From: DATLGB01 sp963726825
Lineage (GTDB): Bacteria > Actinomycetota > Thermoleophilia > Solirubrobacterales > Solirubrobacteraceae
Assembly: GCA_963726825.1 (NCBI GenBank)
Contig: CAVSDT010000002.1
Location: 2,259,159 to 2,323,158, forward strand
DNA length: 64,000 nt
Reading direction: 5' to 3'
Shown: piece after piece, positions 15,690 through 27,278 of the stretch
How positions within the stretch are numbered: the first letter of the stretch is position 1
Layout: each line of letters starts with the position of its first letter
The notes under the pieces: model-generated
Told to the model about the DNA's origin: nothing
The model's input: only the letters and a program-made list of their open reading frames with translations
The model's database searches: none
Translations under genes and position numbers: made by a program

Positions 15690-16778
15690 ATGGCGATCGC
15701 AGACCTGGACACGGACCGACTCACCAGCCTTCTCGGCGACGACGCCGACGACCTGCTCTCCCACACGTGCGAGGGCGTCGGGCAGGAGCTGCTGCACCTT
15801 CCTGGACCGGACTTCGTGGAGCGCGTGTACCAGGAGACCGACCGCAACCCGCAGGTCCTGCGCAACCTGGCCGACCTGTTCGGCTCCGGCCGGCTCGCCA
15901 ACACCGGCCACGTCTCGATCCTCCCGGTCGACCAGGGCATCGAGCACTCGGCCGCGGCCTCCTTCGCACCCAACCCGCACTACTTCGACCCGGGCAACAT
16001 CGTCGAGCTCGCGCTGGAGGGCGGCTGCAACGCCGTCGCCTCCACCGTCGGCGTCCTCGGGGCCGTCTCGCGCCGCTACGCGCACCGCATCCCGTTCATC
16101 GTGAAGCTGAACCACAACCAGCTCATGACGTACCCCAACGAGTTCGACCAGATCGCGTTCACCTCGCCCCGGCGCGCGTGGGAGCTCGGCGCGGCCGGCG
16201 TCGGCGCGACGATCTACTTCGGCTCGGAGCCCTCGAGCAAGCAGATCGTCGGGATCGCGGAGGCCTTCCAGGAGGCTCACGAGCTCGGCATGTTCACCGT
16301 GCTGTGGTGCTACCTGCGCAACCCCGCCTTCAAGAAGGACGGCACCGACTACCACGTCTCCGCCGACCTGACGGGGCAGGCCAACCACATCGGCGCGACG
16401 ATCGAGGCCGACATCATCAAGCAGAAGCTGCCGGAGAACAACGGCGGCTTCCTCGCGCTCAACACCGACGGCGTCTCCTACGGCAAGACGTCCCAGCTCG
16501 TCTACGACCAGCTCACGACCGACCACCCGATCGACCTCACGCGCTACCAGCTCCTCAACTGCTACTCCGGCCGCGCACCCCTGATCAACTCGGGCGGCGC
16601 CTCGTCGGGCGAGTCCGACCTCGCGGAGGCCGTCCGCACCGCCGTCATCAACAAGCGCGCGGGCGGCACCGGCCTGATCTCGGGCCGCAAGGCGTTCCAG
16701 CGTCCGATGGACGAGGGCGTCGCGCTCCTGCACGCCATCCAGGACGTGTACGCCAACGACGAGGTCACCGTCGCGTAG
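15690..16778 (+). CDS. Class I fructose-bisphosphate aldolase, archaeal/DhnA type
   Basis: 362 residues. Cleaves fructose 1,6-bisphosphate to the two triose phosphates via a Schiff base. The barrel strands and loops are clear: GHVSILPVDQGIEHS at the N-terminal strand, RIPFIVKLNHNQL, GAAGVGATIYFGSEPSSKQI, FTVLWCYLRN, and the C-terminal phosphate loop GTGLISGRKAFQRP. No metal-binding His set of class II aldolases is present. It is a single gene with its own TAGGCT box, 34 bases from the divergent rhomboid-like gene. Being the archaeal-type enzyme in a bacterium, it could serve gluconeogenesis as well as glycolysis. Confidence 0.93.
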   Translation: MAIADLDTDRLTSLLGDDADDLLSHTCEGVGQELLHLPGPDFVERVYQETDRNPQVLRNLADLFGSGRLANTGHVSILPVDQGIEHSAAASFAPNPHYFDPGNIVELALEGGCNAVASTVGVLGAVSRRYAHRIPFIVKLNHNQLMTYPNEFDQIAFTSPRRAWELGAAGVGATIYFGSEPSSKQIVGIAEAFQEAHELGMFTVLWCYLRNPAFKKDGTDYHVSADLTGQANHIGATIEADIIKQKLPENNGGFLALNTDGVSYGKTSQLVYDQLTTDHPIDLTRYQLLNCYSGRAPLINSGGASSGESDLAEAVRTAVINKRAGGTGLISGRKAFQRPMDEGVALLHAIQDVYANDEVTVA

Positions 16779-16824
16779 GACCCGTTCCTCGCGGGGACAT
16801 AACTCCGGCTAAGCTTGCGCGTGC

Positions 16825-17064
16825 ATGCGGATGAGCCAGAGCATCGCGGACTTCGAGTCGGCCTTCGAGGAGGAGGCCGAGCTCAACCGCTCCCTGGCCG
16901 AGGCCCGTGTGCGCCAGGCCGAGACCCGCGCCCAGCGGCGTCAGGTCGCCCATGTGCACCGGCGCGGGACCGTGCGCTTCTGGCTGCTGGTCGCCGTGCT
17001 GCTGGCCACCGCGGTGCTCGTCACGGTCGCGATGTTCCAGACGCTGTACCTCGTGATGGGCTAG
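16825..17064 (+). CDS. Small single-pass membrane protein, function unknown
   Basis: 79 residues. The N-terminal half is charged and probably coiled coil (EEEAELNRSLAEARVRQAE), the C-terminal third is one hydrophobic helix (FWLLVAVLLATAVLVTVAMF), and only a few residues follow. Expected topology is a cytosolic coil anchored by a C-terminal helix. A TAAGCT hexamer lies 9 bases upstream of the ATG. It is convergent with csrA. No family name can be given. Confidence 0.7.
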   Translation: MRMSQSIADFESAFEEEAELNRSLAEARVRQAETRAQRRQVAHVHRRGTVRFWLLVAVLLATAVLVTVAMFQTLYLVMG

Positions 17065-17083
17065 CGGCCCAGGCCGCTGCGCT

Positions 17084-17314
17084 TCACCGCGAGGAGAGCT
17101 TCTTCAGCGCGTCGTCGACCTCGGCGCGCGCCGACTGGCCGGCCGAGGACCCTTCGTCGCGGATCTCGAGGTAGACCTCCTTGCGGAACACGGGGATGTC
17201 CCGCGGCGCCTGGATGCCGATGCGGACCTTCTCGCCCATGATGGACAGGACGGACACCTCGATGTCGTCACCGATCATGATGCTCTGGTTGGCCTTGCGG
17301 GTGAGAACGAGCAT
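17084..17314 (-). CDS. csrA: Carbon storage regulator CsrA
   Basis: 76 residues. RNA-binding dimer that blocks or stabilises target mRNAs at GGA motifs. The strand-swapped core MLVLTRKANQSIMIGDDIEV and VRIGIQAPRDIPVFRKEVYL matches the family throughout, including the Arg of the RNA-binding face in APRDIPVFRKE. The C-terminus is extended by a short charged helix. In most bacteria with FliW-CsrA control, csrA sits beside flagellar genes; none are present here. A TAGTTT hexamer lies 12 bases upstream of the ATG. Confidence 0.95.
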   Translation of the reverse strand: MLVLTRKANQSIMIGDDIEVSVLSIMGEKVRIGIQAPRDIPVFRKEVYLEIRDEGSSAGQSARAEVDDALKKLSSR

Positions 17315-17400
17315 GAGGCGCAGGCCAAACTAGTGATTTCCGGCGCTCGTGTGCGCCGATTGGACCTCGGAGGCGCTGACTCCGCTACGGTCTGGCCGCA

Positions 17401-17961
17401 ATGACCCGGAGATCGCTGCGTCCGCAGCTCAATCAGATCCGGGCCTGGGTCCGGCAGGGCCGCACCGACGCGTGGATCGCTCACCAGCTCGAGGTCACCG
17501 TCCAGCAGATCCAGGCCTTCAAGCGTGAGCAGGACCTCGAGGCCGGCGACGACGCCGCCGTCGAGGAGGTCGACCTCCGCGCGGAGGACGACGAGGCCAT
17601 CGCGGCCGAGCTCGAGAAGGAAGCGGCGCGGCGCGCCGAGGAGGAGGCCAAGCGCGCGGCCGAGGAGGCCGAGGCTGCGGCCAAGGCCGCCGCGGAGGCC
17701 GACGCCAAGGGCTCCGACGACGACGCCCCCGCCGACGACGACGACGCTCCCAAGCCGCGCCGTCGCGGCAGGCGCGGTGCCCGCGCCAAGAAGGACGGCC
17801 CGCTCGAGGGCACGTTCGACCACGGCGAGGAGGGCTACGGCCTCTGGCTGGACCCGGCGGTCGCCGACGACCCGGTCTACGCCGAGCACTGGGCGGGCCA
17901 CCGTCCCGTCGAGGTCGTCGTCGAAGAGGAGCAGATCATCATCCGGCGCGCAGCCGGCTAG
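17401..17961 (+). CDS. HTH-like and acidic coiled-coil protein, unknown
   Basis: 186 residues in three parts. Residues 1-45 look like a small helix-turn-helix (LNQIRAWVRQGRTDAWIAHQ with a following recognition-like helix). Residues 50-105 form an Ala/Glu/Arg coiled coil and then an Asp-rich linker. Residues 120-186 contain a basic RRRGRRGARAKK patch and a folded tail around HGEEGYGLWLDPAVADD and RPVEVVVEEEQIIIRR. The layout suggests nucleic acid binding. A TACGGT box lies 9 bases before the ATG, divergent from csrA. No named family is recognised; it may be specific to this lineage. Confidence 0.7.
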   Translation: MTRRSLRPQLNQIRAWVRQGRTDAWIAHQLEVTVQQIQAFKREQDLEAGDDAAVEEVDLRAEDDEAIAAELEKEAARRAEEEAKRAAEEAEAAAKAAAEADAKGSDDDAPADDDDAPKPRRRGRRGARAKKDGPLEGTFDHGEEGYGLWLDPAVADDPVYAEHWAGHRPVEVVVEEEQIIIRRAAG

Positions 17962-17970
17962 CAGGTCATC

Positions 17971-18723
17971 GTGGGTCCGGACGCGTCGCTGACCGCGCGC
18001 GTCCGTGACGCCGCGGGCGCGCACCTGCGCGCCGCGGCGGAGCGGGTCGTCCGTGCCCCCTGGGGCTGGGCGGTCCGCACGGATGCCGTACCGCACTGGC
18101 ACGACCTCAACATGGTCGTGATCGATCGGCCGGCGCCGCAGCTGGACGCGGAGGGCGTCGCCGAGCTCTGCGACGAGCTGCTGGACGGCCTGCCCACCCG
18201 CGTGGTGGAGGTCTGGGAGCCCGAGTCCGCGGACCGGCTCTGCCCGCCCGGTTGGTCGCGCGAGCCCTTCGCGGCGTTCGTGCACCGCGGGGCGGTGCCG
18301 GAGCGGCCCGCACGCGTCCGGGACGTCGCGCGCGAGCGGCTCGGCGACCTCCGGCGCGAGTGGCTGCGCGGGGACACCCTTCCGGAGCCGTTCCTGCACG
18401 AGGCGACGATGGGGGACGCCCTCATGTTCACCGCCACGCCGACCCGCGCCTTCGCGGTGCTCGAGGCCGGCGAGCCCGTCTCGATGGCGCTGCTCGTCGG
18501 CGCCGGGCCGGAGCGGATGGTGGAGGACGTCTACTCGACGCCGGCCGTCCGCGGCCATGGGATGGGCCGCGACGTCGTGCGCGCCGCCGTGGCCGAGGCG
18601 TACGGGACGGGCGCGGACCTGGTCTGGCTGGCGACCTCCGACGACGGCCCCGCCACCCCGCTGTACCGCCGCGAGGGCTTCGAGGTCGTCCTGCGCGCGA
18701 CCCAGTGCATGCGGCCGTCGTGA
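17971..18723 (+). CDS. GNAT-family N-acetyltransferase
   Basis: 250 residues. The C-terminal half shows the GNAT fold: a beta-strand pair around VSMALLVGAGPERMVEDVYS, then VRGHGMGRDVVRAAVAEAY, which is the acetyl-CoA pyrophosphate loop (R/Q-x-x-G-x-G/A), and a C-terminal LYRREGFEVV strand. The N-terminal half is a degenerate copy, so the protein may be a tandem GNAT. The substrate is unknown. The GTG start follows the previous gene by 9 bases, so the two are probably co-transcribed. The stop overlaps the start of a decayed gene (GTGA). Confidence 0.85.
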   Translation: MGPDASLTARVRDAAGAHLRAAAERVVRAPWGWAVRTDAVPHWHDLNMVVIDRPAPQLDAEGVAELCDELLDGLPTRVVEVWEPESADRLCPPGWSREPFAAFVHRGAVPERPARVRDVARERLGDLRREWLRGDTLPEPFLHEATMGDALMFTATPTRAFAVLEAGEPVSMALLVGAGPERMVEDVYSTPAVRGHGMGRDVVRAAVAEAYGTGADLVWLATSDDGPATPLYRREGFEVVLRATQCMRPS

Positions 18724-19270
18724 CGTCCGTCCGGCACGCCCGCGCCGCGGCTCAGCTGCTGGCGGGGGAGGCGTCCCGGCCGGCGCGGGAGGTCGTCTCC
18801 CGGCTGCTGGCGCTCCAGGCGCAGGACGGCCGCGCGGCCGACCAGGCGCTCCGGGCCCGCGGCGCGGCCGCCTCCGCGCCCGGCGACGAGGTCGTGCTGG
18901 CGTGGCTCGTGCGGGGGACGCTCCATCTCACCTGCGCCGAGGACTGGCCGTGGCTGCATGGACTGACCGCCCCGACGCCCGCCGCGCACTGGAGGGGTGC
19001 GGCACGTTGAAGGTCCCCACCCACCAGGACGTGCTCCACCCCCGGCTGCTCGGCCCGTTCGACCCGTACCTGCCCGGCTGGCACACCCGCGAGCACGCCG
19101 TGGCGGCCAAGCACGCGCGCTTCGTGGCGCCCGGCGGCGGGATCGTGCGCGGCGTCGCCCTCGTCGACGGCCTCGTCGTCGGGACGTGGACCCGTGCGGG
19201 CGGGATCGACTGGCTGGAGCAGGACGTGGCCGCGGAGGACCGCGCCGCCCTCGAGGCGCAGCTGCCCTAG
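18720..19270 (+). pseudogene. Decayed winged-helix DNA-binding protein (AlkZ/YcaQ-like)
   Basis: Two pieces of the winged-helix family also containing AlkZ/YcaQ DNA glycosylases are joined out of frame. Bases 18720-19010 encode the N-terminus (QLLAGEASRPAREVVSRLLA, LRGTLHLTCAEDWPWL-like), and a +2 frame from about 19003 to 19270 encodes the C-terminus (LLGPFDPYLPGWHTREHA, then VVGTWTRAGGIDWLE). Intact relatives are about 350 residues; here less than 190 codons remain, so a central segment of roughly 150 codons is missing in addition to the frame change. The start still overlaps the GNAT stop (GTGA), showing it was once part of that operon. Confidence 0.75.
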
Positions 19271-19572
19271 GCGCTCATGGTGCGGCGCCCGCCGGCGAAG
19301 TCCGTCGCCTCGCGCAGGTAGCGGGCGAACGCGGCGTCGCCCACGACGCGCACGTCCCACGCCTCCGGCTCGTCCGGCGCGGCGGCGATCGCGACGTCGA
19401 CGACCCAGCTCGTGCCGGAGTCGTAGAAGGCGACGAGCTCGTCGACGGTGAAGGGGCCGCCGAGGCGGCGGCGCAGCTCGTCGACGACCCGGCCGGTCAC
19501 CCGCTCGAGCAGCCGGCGCATGTCCGGCTCGGCGGTGCGCAGCCGGCGCGCGCCCTCGTCCCATTGCGGCAT
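19267..19572 (-). CDS. Conserved-looking hypothetical next to the DivIC-like gene
   Basis: 101 residues from ATG; an in-frame GTG 18 bases earlier (19590) is an alternative start. Mixed alpha/beta, no membrane segment. Notable stretches are VTGRVVDELRRRLGGPFTVD, YDSGTSWVVDVAIAAAPDE and AFARYLREATDF. It follows the DivIC-like gene on the same strand by 29 bases and probably shares its transcript. The stop interlocks with that of the convergent pseudogene through CTAG. No family is recognised. Confidence 0.65.
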   Translation of the reverse strand: MPQWDEGARRLRTAEPDMRRLLERVTGRVVDELRRRLGGPFTVDELVAFYDSGTSWVVDVAIAAAPDEPEAWDVRVVGDAAFARYLREATDFAGGRRTMSA

Positions 19573-19601
19573 GGCGGTCTCGTACGGCACCGAGGCCGAG
19601 G

Positions 19602-19931
19602 TTAGTCGCGCGGCAGGCCCGAGAGCACGTACGGCTTCTCGCCGGACCGGACCATGCCCTGGGCCCGCGCGAGGCCCTCGAGGGTCGCGGTCTTGCGCAG
19701 CTCGGCGCGACGCGCGCGCAGCTTCGCGTTGGCCGCCTCGAGCTGGGCGACCTGAGCCTTGCGGTCCTTGGACTCCTGCCACGTCGACACCCACGAGGCC
19801 ATCGGCCCGATGTAGAGGTACACGACGAGGGCGAGGACGCCGAGCAGCGCGCAGCGGCCGAGGCGGTCCCAGCGGATGCCTCGACGGGGAGCCGGTGCGG
19901 TACGGCGCCGGGCGGTGCGAGCTGCGGCCAT
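19602..19931 (-). CDS. DivIC/FtsB-like septum formation initiator
   Basis: 109 residues with the standard layout: basic cytosolic N-terminus (ARTARRRTAPAPRRG), one membrane helix (CALLGVLALVVYLYIGPMA), an extracellular coiled coil (KDRKAQVAQLEAANAKLRAR), then a short globular end with EGLARAQGMVRSGEKPY, the family's typical LARe-x-lgmv-x-PGE-x-y motif. It bridges FtsL and FtsQ in the divisome. Position after eno and mazG is conserved in actinobacteria. Confidence 0.9.
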   Translation of the reverse strand: MAAARTARRRTAPAPRRGIRWDRLGRCALLGVLALVVYLYIGPMASWVSTWQESKDRKAQVAQLEAANAKLRARRAELRKTATLEGLARAQGMVRSGEKPYVLSGLPRD

Positions 19932-19988
19932 GCTTGCCGCCTTCGTTCGCCGCCGGCGCCGACCTTCCTGCTGAACGGGTTCCTGCGG

Positions 19989-21266
19989 CTACTGCCCCCG
20001 GAAGACGCTGCGGCCGGGGAACTCCGCGTCGCCGCCCAGCTGCTCCTCGATGCGCAGCAGCTGGTTGTACTTGGCCACGCGGTCCGAGCGCGACGGGGCG
20101 CCCGTCTTGATCTGCCCGCAGCCGGTGGCGACGGCGAGGTCGGCGATCGTCGTGTCCTCCGTCTCGCCCGAGCGGTGCGACATGACGGCCGTGTAGCCGG
20201 CGGCGCGCGCCATCTCGATCGCCGACAGCGTCTCCGACAGCGTGCCGATCTGGTTGACCTTGATCAGGATCGAGTTCGCGACGCCCATGTCGATGCCGCG
20301 CTCGAGGCGCTCCGTGTTCGTCACGAACAGGTCGTCGCCGACGAGCTGCACCGCGTCGCCGAGGCGGTCGGTGAGCGCCTTCCAGCCGTCCCAGTCCTCC
20401 TCGTCCATCCCGTCCTCGATCGAGACGATCGGGTAGCGGCCCGCCGCGTCGGCCCAGTAGTCGGCCAGCTCGGCCGCGTTGAGCTTGCGCTGCTCGTGGG
20501 TGAGGTCGTAGGCGCCGTTTACGAACAGCTCCGACGTCGCCGGGTCCAGGGCGATGGCGACGTCCTGGCCCGGGGTGTAGCCCGCCGCCTCGATGCCCGC
20601 CACGAGCGCCTCCAGCGCCGCCTCGTTGGACTTCAGGTTCGGGGCGAAGCCGCCCTCGTCGCCGACGCCGCCGCCCATCCCGTGCTCCGACAGCCACGCC
20701 TTGAGCGCGTGGAAGACCTCCGTGCCCATGCGCAGGCAGTTCGAGAACGAGTCGGCCCCGAGCGGGACGACCATGAACTCCTGGAAGTCGACGGAGTTGT
20801 CCGCGTGCGCGCCGCCGTTGAGCACGTTCATCATCGGCACGGGCAGGATGCGGGCCTGGTCGCCGCCGAGGTAGCGCCACAGCGGCTGCCCCTCCTCGAC
20901 CGCGGCCGCACGCGCGGCCGCGAGCGACACGCCGAGGATCGCGTTGGCGCCGAGGCGCGACTTGTCCGGCGTCCCGTCGAGGTCGATCAGCGTCTTGTCC
21001 AGCGCCGCCTGCTCCAGCGCGTCGTGGCCCTTGACGGCCTCGGCGATCTCGTCGTTGACGTTGGCGACGGCCTGCAGGACGCCCTTGCCGCCGTAGGCGT
21101 CGCCACCGTCGCGCAGCTCCGTGGCCTCGAACTCGCCGGTCGAGGCGCCCGACGGGACCATCGCACGGCCGGAGGCGCCGGAGCGCAGCGCGACGTCCAC
21201 CTCGACCGTGGGGTTGCCGCGCGAGTCGAGGACCTGCCGGGCGTGGACGCTGTCGATCTGGCTCAC
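19989..21266 (-). CDS. eno: Enolase
   Basis: 425 residues. Interconverts 2-phosphoglycerate and phosphoenolpyruvate. Landmarks are ARQVLDSRGNPTVEVDV, SGASTGEFEATELRDGG (mobile loop), GGAHADNSVDFQEFM, the Mg ligands in SIEDGMDEEDWDGW, and SHRSGETEDTTIADLAVA with the catalytic Lys/His loop. The GTG start fits the usual N-terminus (SQIDSVHARQV) and overlaps the mazG stop by four bases (GTGA), so eno is coupled to mazG and lies in the glmU-to-DivIC block. Confidence 0.97.
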   Translation of the reverse strand: MSQIDSVHARQVLDSRGNPTVEVDVALRSGASGRAMVPSGASTGEFEATELRDGGDAYGGKGVLQAVANVNDEIAEAVKGHDALEQAALDKTLIDLDGTPDKSRLGANAILGVSLAAARAAAVEEGQPLWRYLGGDQARILPVPMMNVLNGGAHADNSVDFQEFMVVPLGADSFSNCLRMGTEVFHALKAWLSEHGMGGGVGDEGGFAPNLKSNEAALEALVAGIEAAGYTPGQDVAIALDPATSELFVNGAYDLTHEQRKLNAAELADYWADAAGRYPIVSIEDGMDEEDWDGWKALTDRLGDAVQLVGDDLFVTNTERLERGIDMGVANSILIKVNQIGTLSETLSAIEMARAAGYTAVMSHRSGETEDTTIADLAVATGCGQIKTGAPSRSDRVAKYNQLLRIEEQLGGDAEFPGRSVFRGQ

Positions 21267-22036
21267 TGGGGCTCCTGGAGGCGGGCTCGGGCGTAGTAGC
21301 CGAGCTGGTCGTCGGGGTCGAGATCGTCCCATGCGCGCCCGTCCGATGCCGCGAGGTCCTCGGCGGTCGTGACGGCGTCGCGGAAGCGGTTGGACGCGGC
21401 GCGCAGCGCCAGCTCGGGATCGACCTTGAGCTTGCGTGCGACGTTGACCGCCGCGAACAGCACGTCGCCGACCTCGCGGAAGCGCTCGACGGGGGTCTGC
21501 GCCGCGCGCAGCTGCTCGAGCTCGCCGTCGACGGCGTCGAAGGGCACGTGGTCGATGTCGAGGCCCGAGGTGGCCGCGCGGCGCTGGACCTTGCGCGCGT
21601 ACAGCGGGCCCGGGAGGTTCGTCGGGACCTCACCGAAGATGCCCGGCTCGCGACCGGCCTCGGTGGCCTTGATCGCGTCCCAGTTGCGCAGCACGTCCCC
21701 GGCGTCTGAGACCTCCGTGTCGGAGAAGACGTGCGGGTGGCGGCGGATCAGCTTCTGGCGGCAGTGCTCGGCCACCGCGGCGAAGGACCCGGCGCCGCGC
21801 TCCTCCAGCAGCAGGGCGAGGAAGTGGACCTGGAAGAGCACGTCCCCCAGCTCGTCGAGCAGCTTGCCGTCGTCACCCTCCTGCGCCGCGGCGGCCAGCT
21901 CGAAGGCCTCCTCCACGGTGTGGGGGACGATCGAGCGCTCGTCCTGCTCGCGGTCCCACGGGCACTCGACCCGCAGCCGCCGCGTCAGCTCGTCGAGGGC
22001 GCGGACGGCGTCCGCGCTCGCCTGGGGATCGGACAC
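21263..22036 (-). CDS. mazG: MazG nucleoside triphosphate pyrophosphohydrolase
   Basis: 257 residues with two MazG domains. The first carries CPWDREQDERSIVPHTVEE and the metal-binding EAFEL, then LLDELGDVLFQVHF (ExxxD). The second repeats the theme around FREVGDVLFAAVNVARKLKV. The enzyme degrades non-canonical dNTPs to monophosphates. A GTG at 22036 gives a start directly before the conserved region; an upstream GTG at 22045 is also possible. The position between the PpiC lipoprotein and eno matches actinobacterial gene order. Confidence 0.93.
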   Translation of the reverse strand: MSDPQASADAVRALDELTRRLRVECPWDREQDERSIVPHTVEEAFELAAAAQEGDDGKLLDELGDVLFQVHFLALLLEERGAGSFAAVAEHCRQKLIRRHPHVFSDTEVSDAGDVLRNWDAIKATEAGREPGIFGEVPTNLPGPLYARKVQRRAATSGLDIDHVPFDAVDGELEQLRAAQTPVERFREVGDVLFAAVNVARKLKVDPELALRAASNRFRDAVTTAEDLAASDGRAWDDLDPDDQLGYYARARLQEPQ

Positions 22037-22075
22037 CCCACGCACCGTAGTCACCGCGAGGCGCGGGTCCGGCGG

Positions 22076-22106
22076 GCGACGACCACGGACGGGCCGCGGT
22101 CGTCGC
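22076..22106. terminator. Hairpin between the PpiC gene and mazG
   Basis: Nine-base perfect arms (22076-22084 and 22098-22106) with a 13-base loop, in the gap between two co-directional minus-strand genes. It could end or attenuate the PpiC transcript before mazG. Confidence 0.4.
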
Positions 22107-22116
22107 GCCGGGGGTG

Positions 22117-23268
22117 CTACTGCGTCGGGGCGGGCTGCGGCTGCTGCTGCGTGCCCGCGGGGGCGGTCGGCGTCGGGGTGGCCTTCGGGCCGTTCTTGCA
22201 GTCCGGCACCTTGTACCCGGGGGCGCACTCGGTCTTGTCGCGCCACTTCTTCTGGAACTTCTTCGTGAAGGCCTGGATCTTCTTGTCCTGGCCCTGCGAG
22301 GTCAGCAGCTGCTTGATCGTGGGCTTGGCCGCGGCCAGCGACTGCTGCGACGCGGGCGTCGACTTCGTGACCTTGAAGACGTAGAAGCCGAACTGCGTCT
22401 TGACCGGGCCGCTGAGCTCGCCCTTCTTGGCCGCGAAGACGGCCTCGTCGAGCGCCTTCTCCTGCTGGCCCTTCGCGACGCCGGCGAGCTTGCCGCCCTG
22501 CGCCTTGGAGGCCTGGTCGATCGAGTACTTCTTCGCGACGGCGGCGAAGGACTGGCCGCCGGCGATCGCGCGCTTGGCCTCCTCAGCCTTGGCCTTCGTC
22601 TTCGTCAGGACGACGAGCAGGTCACGCCGCTCCGGCTGCGCGAAGCGGGCCTTGTTCTTGTCGTAGTAGGCCTGGATGTCCTTGTCGGTCACCGTGGCGC
22701 CCTTGACGACCTTGTCGCGGATCTTGGTCGACAGCAGCTGGACGGTGGCGATGTCGTCGAAGTCGTCGGCGGTGAGGCCGTAGTCCTTGATCGCCTTCTC
22801 CTTGTCCCCCTTGTTGGGGAACTGCTGCTTCTCGAAGTCGGCGATCCCCTTGGCGATCTCCTTCTTGGAGGGGTAGACGCCGAGGTCCTTCGCCTCGCCC
22901 GTGAGCCACTTGAGCTGGAACAGCTGCCCAAGGACGGTCTGGCGGATCTGGTCGTTCTCGGACTTGCACTGCTTCTTGAGGTCCGCGTCCTTCGTGGCCG
23001 GCTGGCCCTTGCCGGGCTTGGGGAGCTTCGCCTTCTTGGCGGCGACGCACTTCGTGAAGTCCGGCGGATCAGGGGCGACGGCGTCCTTCTGGCCGGAGGA
23101 CTTCAGCACGGCATTGGCCCAGTGCTTGTACTCCGTCTTGGTGATCGCGTCGCCGTCGACAGTCGCCACGGCGTTGCCCGGTACCCCGCCGCACCCGGCG
23201 ACGAGGACGGGAACCACAGCGAGCCCTGCCAGGCCCAGGAGTCGGTTTCTCAGCTGATGGAATCTCAT
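22117..23268 (-). CDS. Parvulin-type peptidyl-prolyl isomerase lipoprotein (PrsA/SurA-like)
   Basis: 383 residues. A lipoprotein signal ends at the lipobox VLVAGC (Cys26). A SurA-N-like helical region follows (VDGDAITKTEYKHWANAVL and TKCVAAKK onward), then a parvulin domain from about residue 210 (RRDLLVVLTKTKAKAEEAKR, GGQSFAAVAKKYSIDQ, GGKLAGVAKGQQEKALDEAV, VKTQFGFYVFKV). The tail is Pro/Thr/Gln-rich. It is expected to fold exported proteins on the outer face of the membrane. It lies between mfd and mazG on the same strand, as in many actinobacteria. Confidence 0.9.
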   Translation of the reverse strand: MRFHQLRNRLLGLAGLAVVPVLVAGCGGVPGNAVATVDGDAITKTEYKHWANAVLKSSGQKDAVAPDPPDFTKCVAAKKAKLPKPGKGQPATKDADLKKQCKSENDQIRQTVLGQLFQLKWLTGEAKDLGVYPSKKEIAKGIADFEKQQFPNKGDKEKAIKDYGLTADDFDDIATVQLLSTKIRDKVVKGATVTDKDIQAYYDKNKARFAQPERRDLLVVLTKTKAKAEEAKRAIAGGQSFAAVAKKYSIDQASKAQGGKLAGVAKGQQEKALDEAVFAAKKGELSGPVKTQFGFYVFKVTKSTPASQQSLAAAKPTIKQLLTSQGQDKKIQAFTKKFQKKWRDKTECAPGYKVPDCKNGPKATPTPTAPAGTQQQPQPAPTQ

Positions 23269-23323
23269 GACGTCGGTCCGAGGCTAGGGAGTGACCCGCA
23301 GCGCAGGGAACTCCGAGGTGTGC

Positions 23324-26647
<3,324 letters not shown>

Positions 26648-26667
26648 GGGTCCGGGCACGGGCACTG

Positions 26668-26687
26668 GCCGGGCGAAACCGCCCGGC
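26668..26687. terminator. Hairpin in the pth-mfd gap
   Basis: Eight-base perfect arms with a 4-base loop (26668-26675 and 26680-26687), between co-directional genes. It lacks a T tract and could be an attenuator or processing site. Confidence 0.4.
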
Positions 26688-26705
26688 GGGGTGCTGGAAT
26701 CCACT

Positions 26706-27266
26706 CTACGAGGCGATGCTGCGCTCGACCGCGTCAGCCGCGCGATCGACGAGATCGGACACCTCGGCGCTGCTCTGGCGCCAGGCGCCGAGCACGTGGG
26801 CCGAGACGATCTCGGGGTCCGTGGAGTCCGGGCGGCCGACGCCGACGCGGACGCGCTGGAACTCCTTCGAGCCCAGCTCGCGGTGCAGCGACTTGAGGCC
26901 GTTGTGGCCTGCGAGCCCGCCGCCGAGCCGGGCACGCACGTCGCCGAAGGGCAGGTCGATCTCGTCGTGGATCGCCAGCAGGTGGTCGAGCTCGACCTTG
27001 AACGCGCCGCGGGCAGGCCCCGCGGAGCGGCCGGACTCGTTCATGAACGTCTGCGGCAGCAGCACGGCGACGCGGGGGCCGCCGGGCATCGTCCGTCCCT
27101 CGTAGAGCTCACCCTGGAACTTCCTCTTGGGCTTGCCGAGCTCCCAGCGCTCGGCGAGCCGGCGCGCGACCTCGAAGCCCACGTTGTGCGGGGTGCGCTC
27201 GTAGGCGCCCCCCGGGTTTCCGAGCCCGACGATCAGCCAGTCGGCGGGTGCGACGCCGCCGAACAC
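26706..27266 (-). CDS. pth: Peptidyl-tRNA hydrolase
   Basis: 186 residues. Recycles peptidyl-tRNA dropped from ribosomes. The N-terminal strand and catalytic His lie in VGLGNPGGAYERTPHNVGF (the His of TPHN), with further active-site motifs LLPQTFMNESGRS (Asn) and IHDEIDLPFGDVRARLGGG (Asp) and GHNGLKSLHRELGSKEFQRV (Asn). It starts 12 bases after rplY on the same strand, the usual rplY-pth pairing. Confidence 0.96.
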   Translation of the reverse strand: MFGGVAPADWLIVGLGNPGGAYERTPHNVGFEVARRLAERWELGKPKRKFQGELYEGRTMPGGPRVAVLLPQTFMNESGRSAGPARGAFKVELDHLLAIHDEIDLPFGDVRARLGGGLAGHNGLKSLHRELGSKEFQRVRVGVGRPDSTDPEIVSAHVLGAWRQSSAEVSDLVDRAADAVERSIAS

Positions 27267-27278
27267 GTCCGGCGGTGG

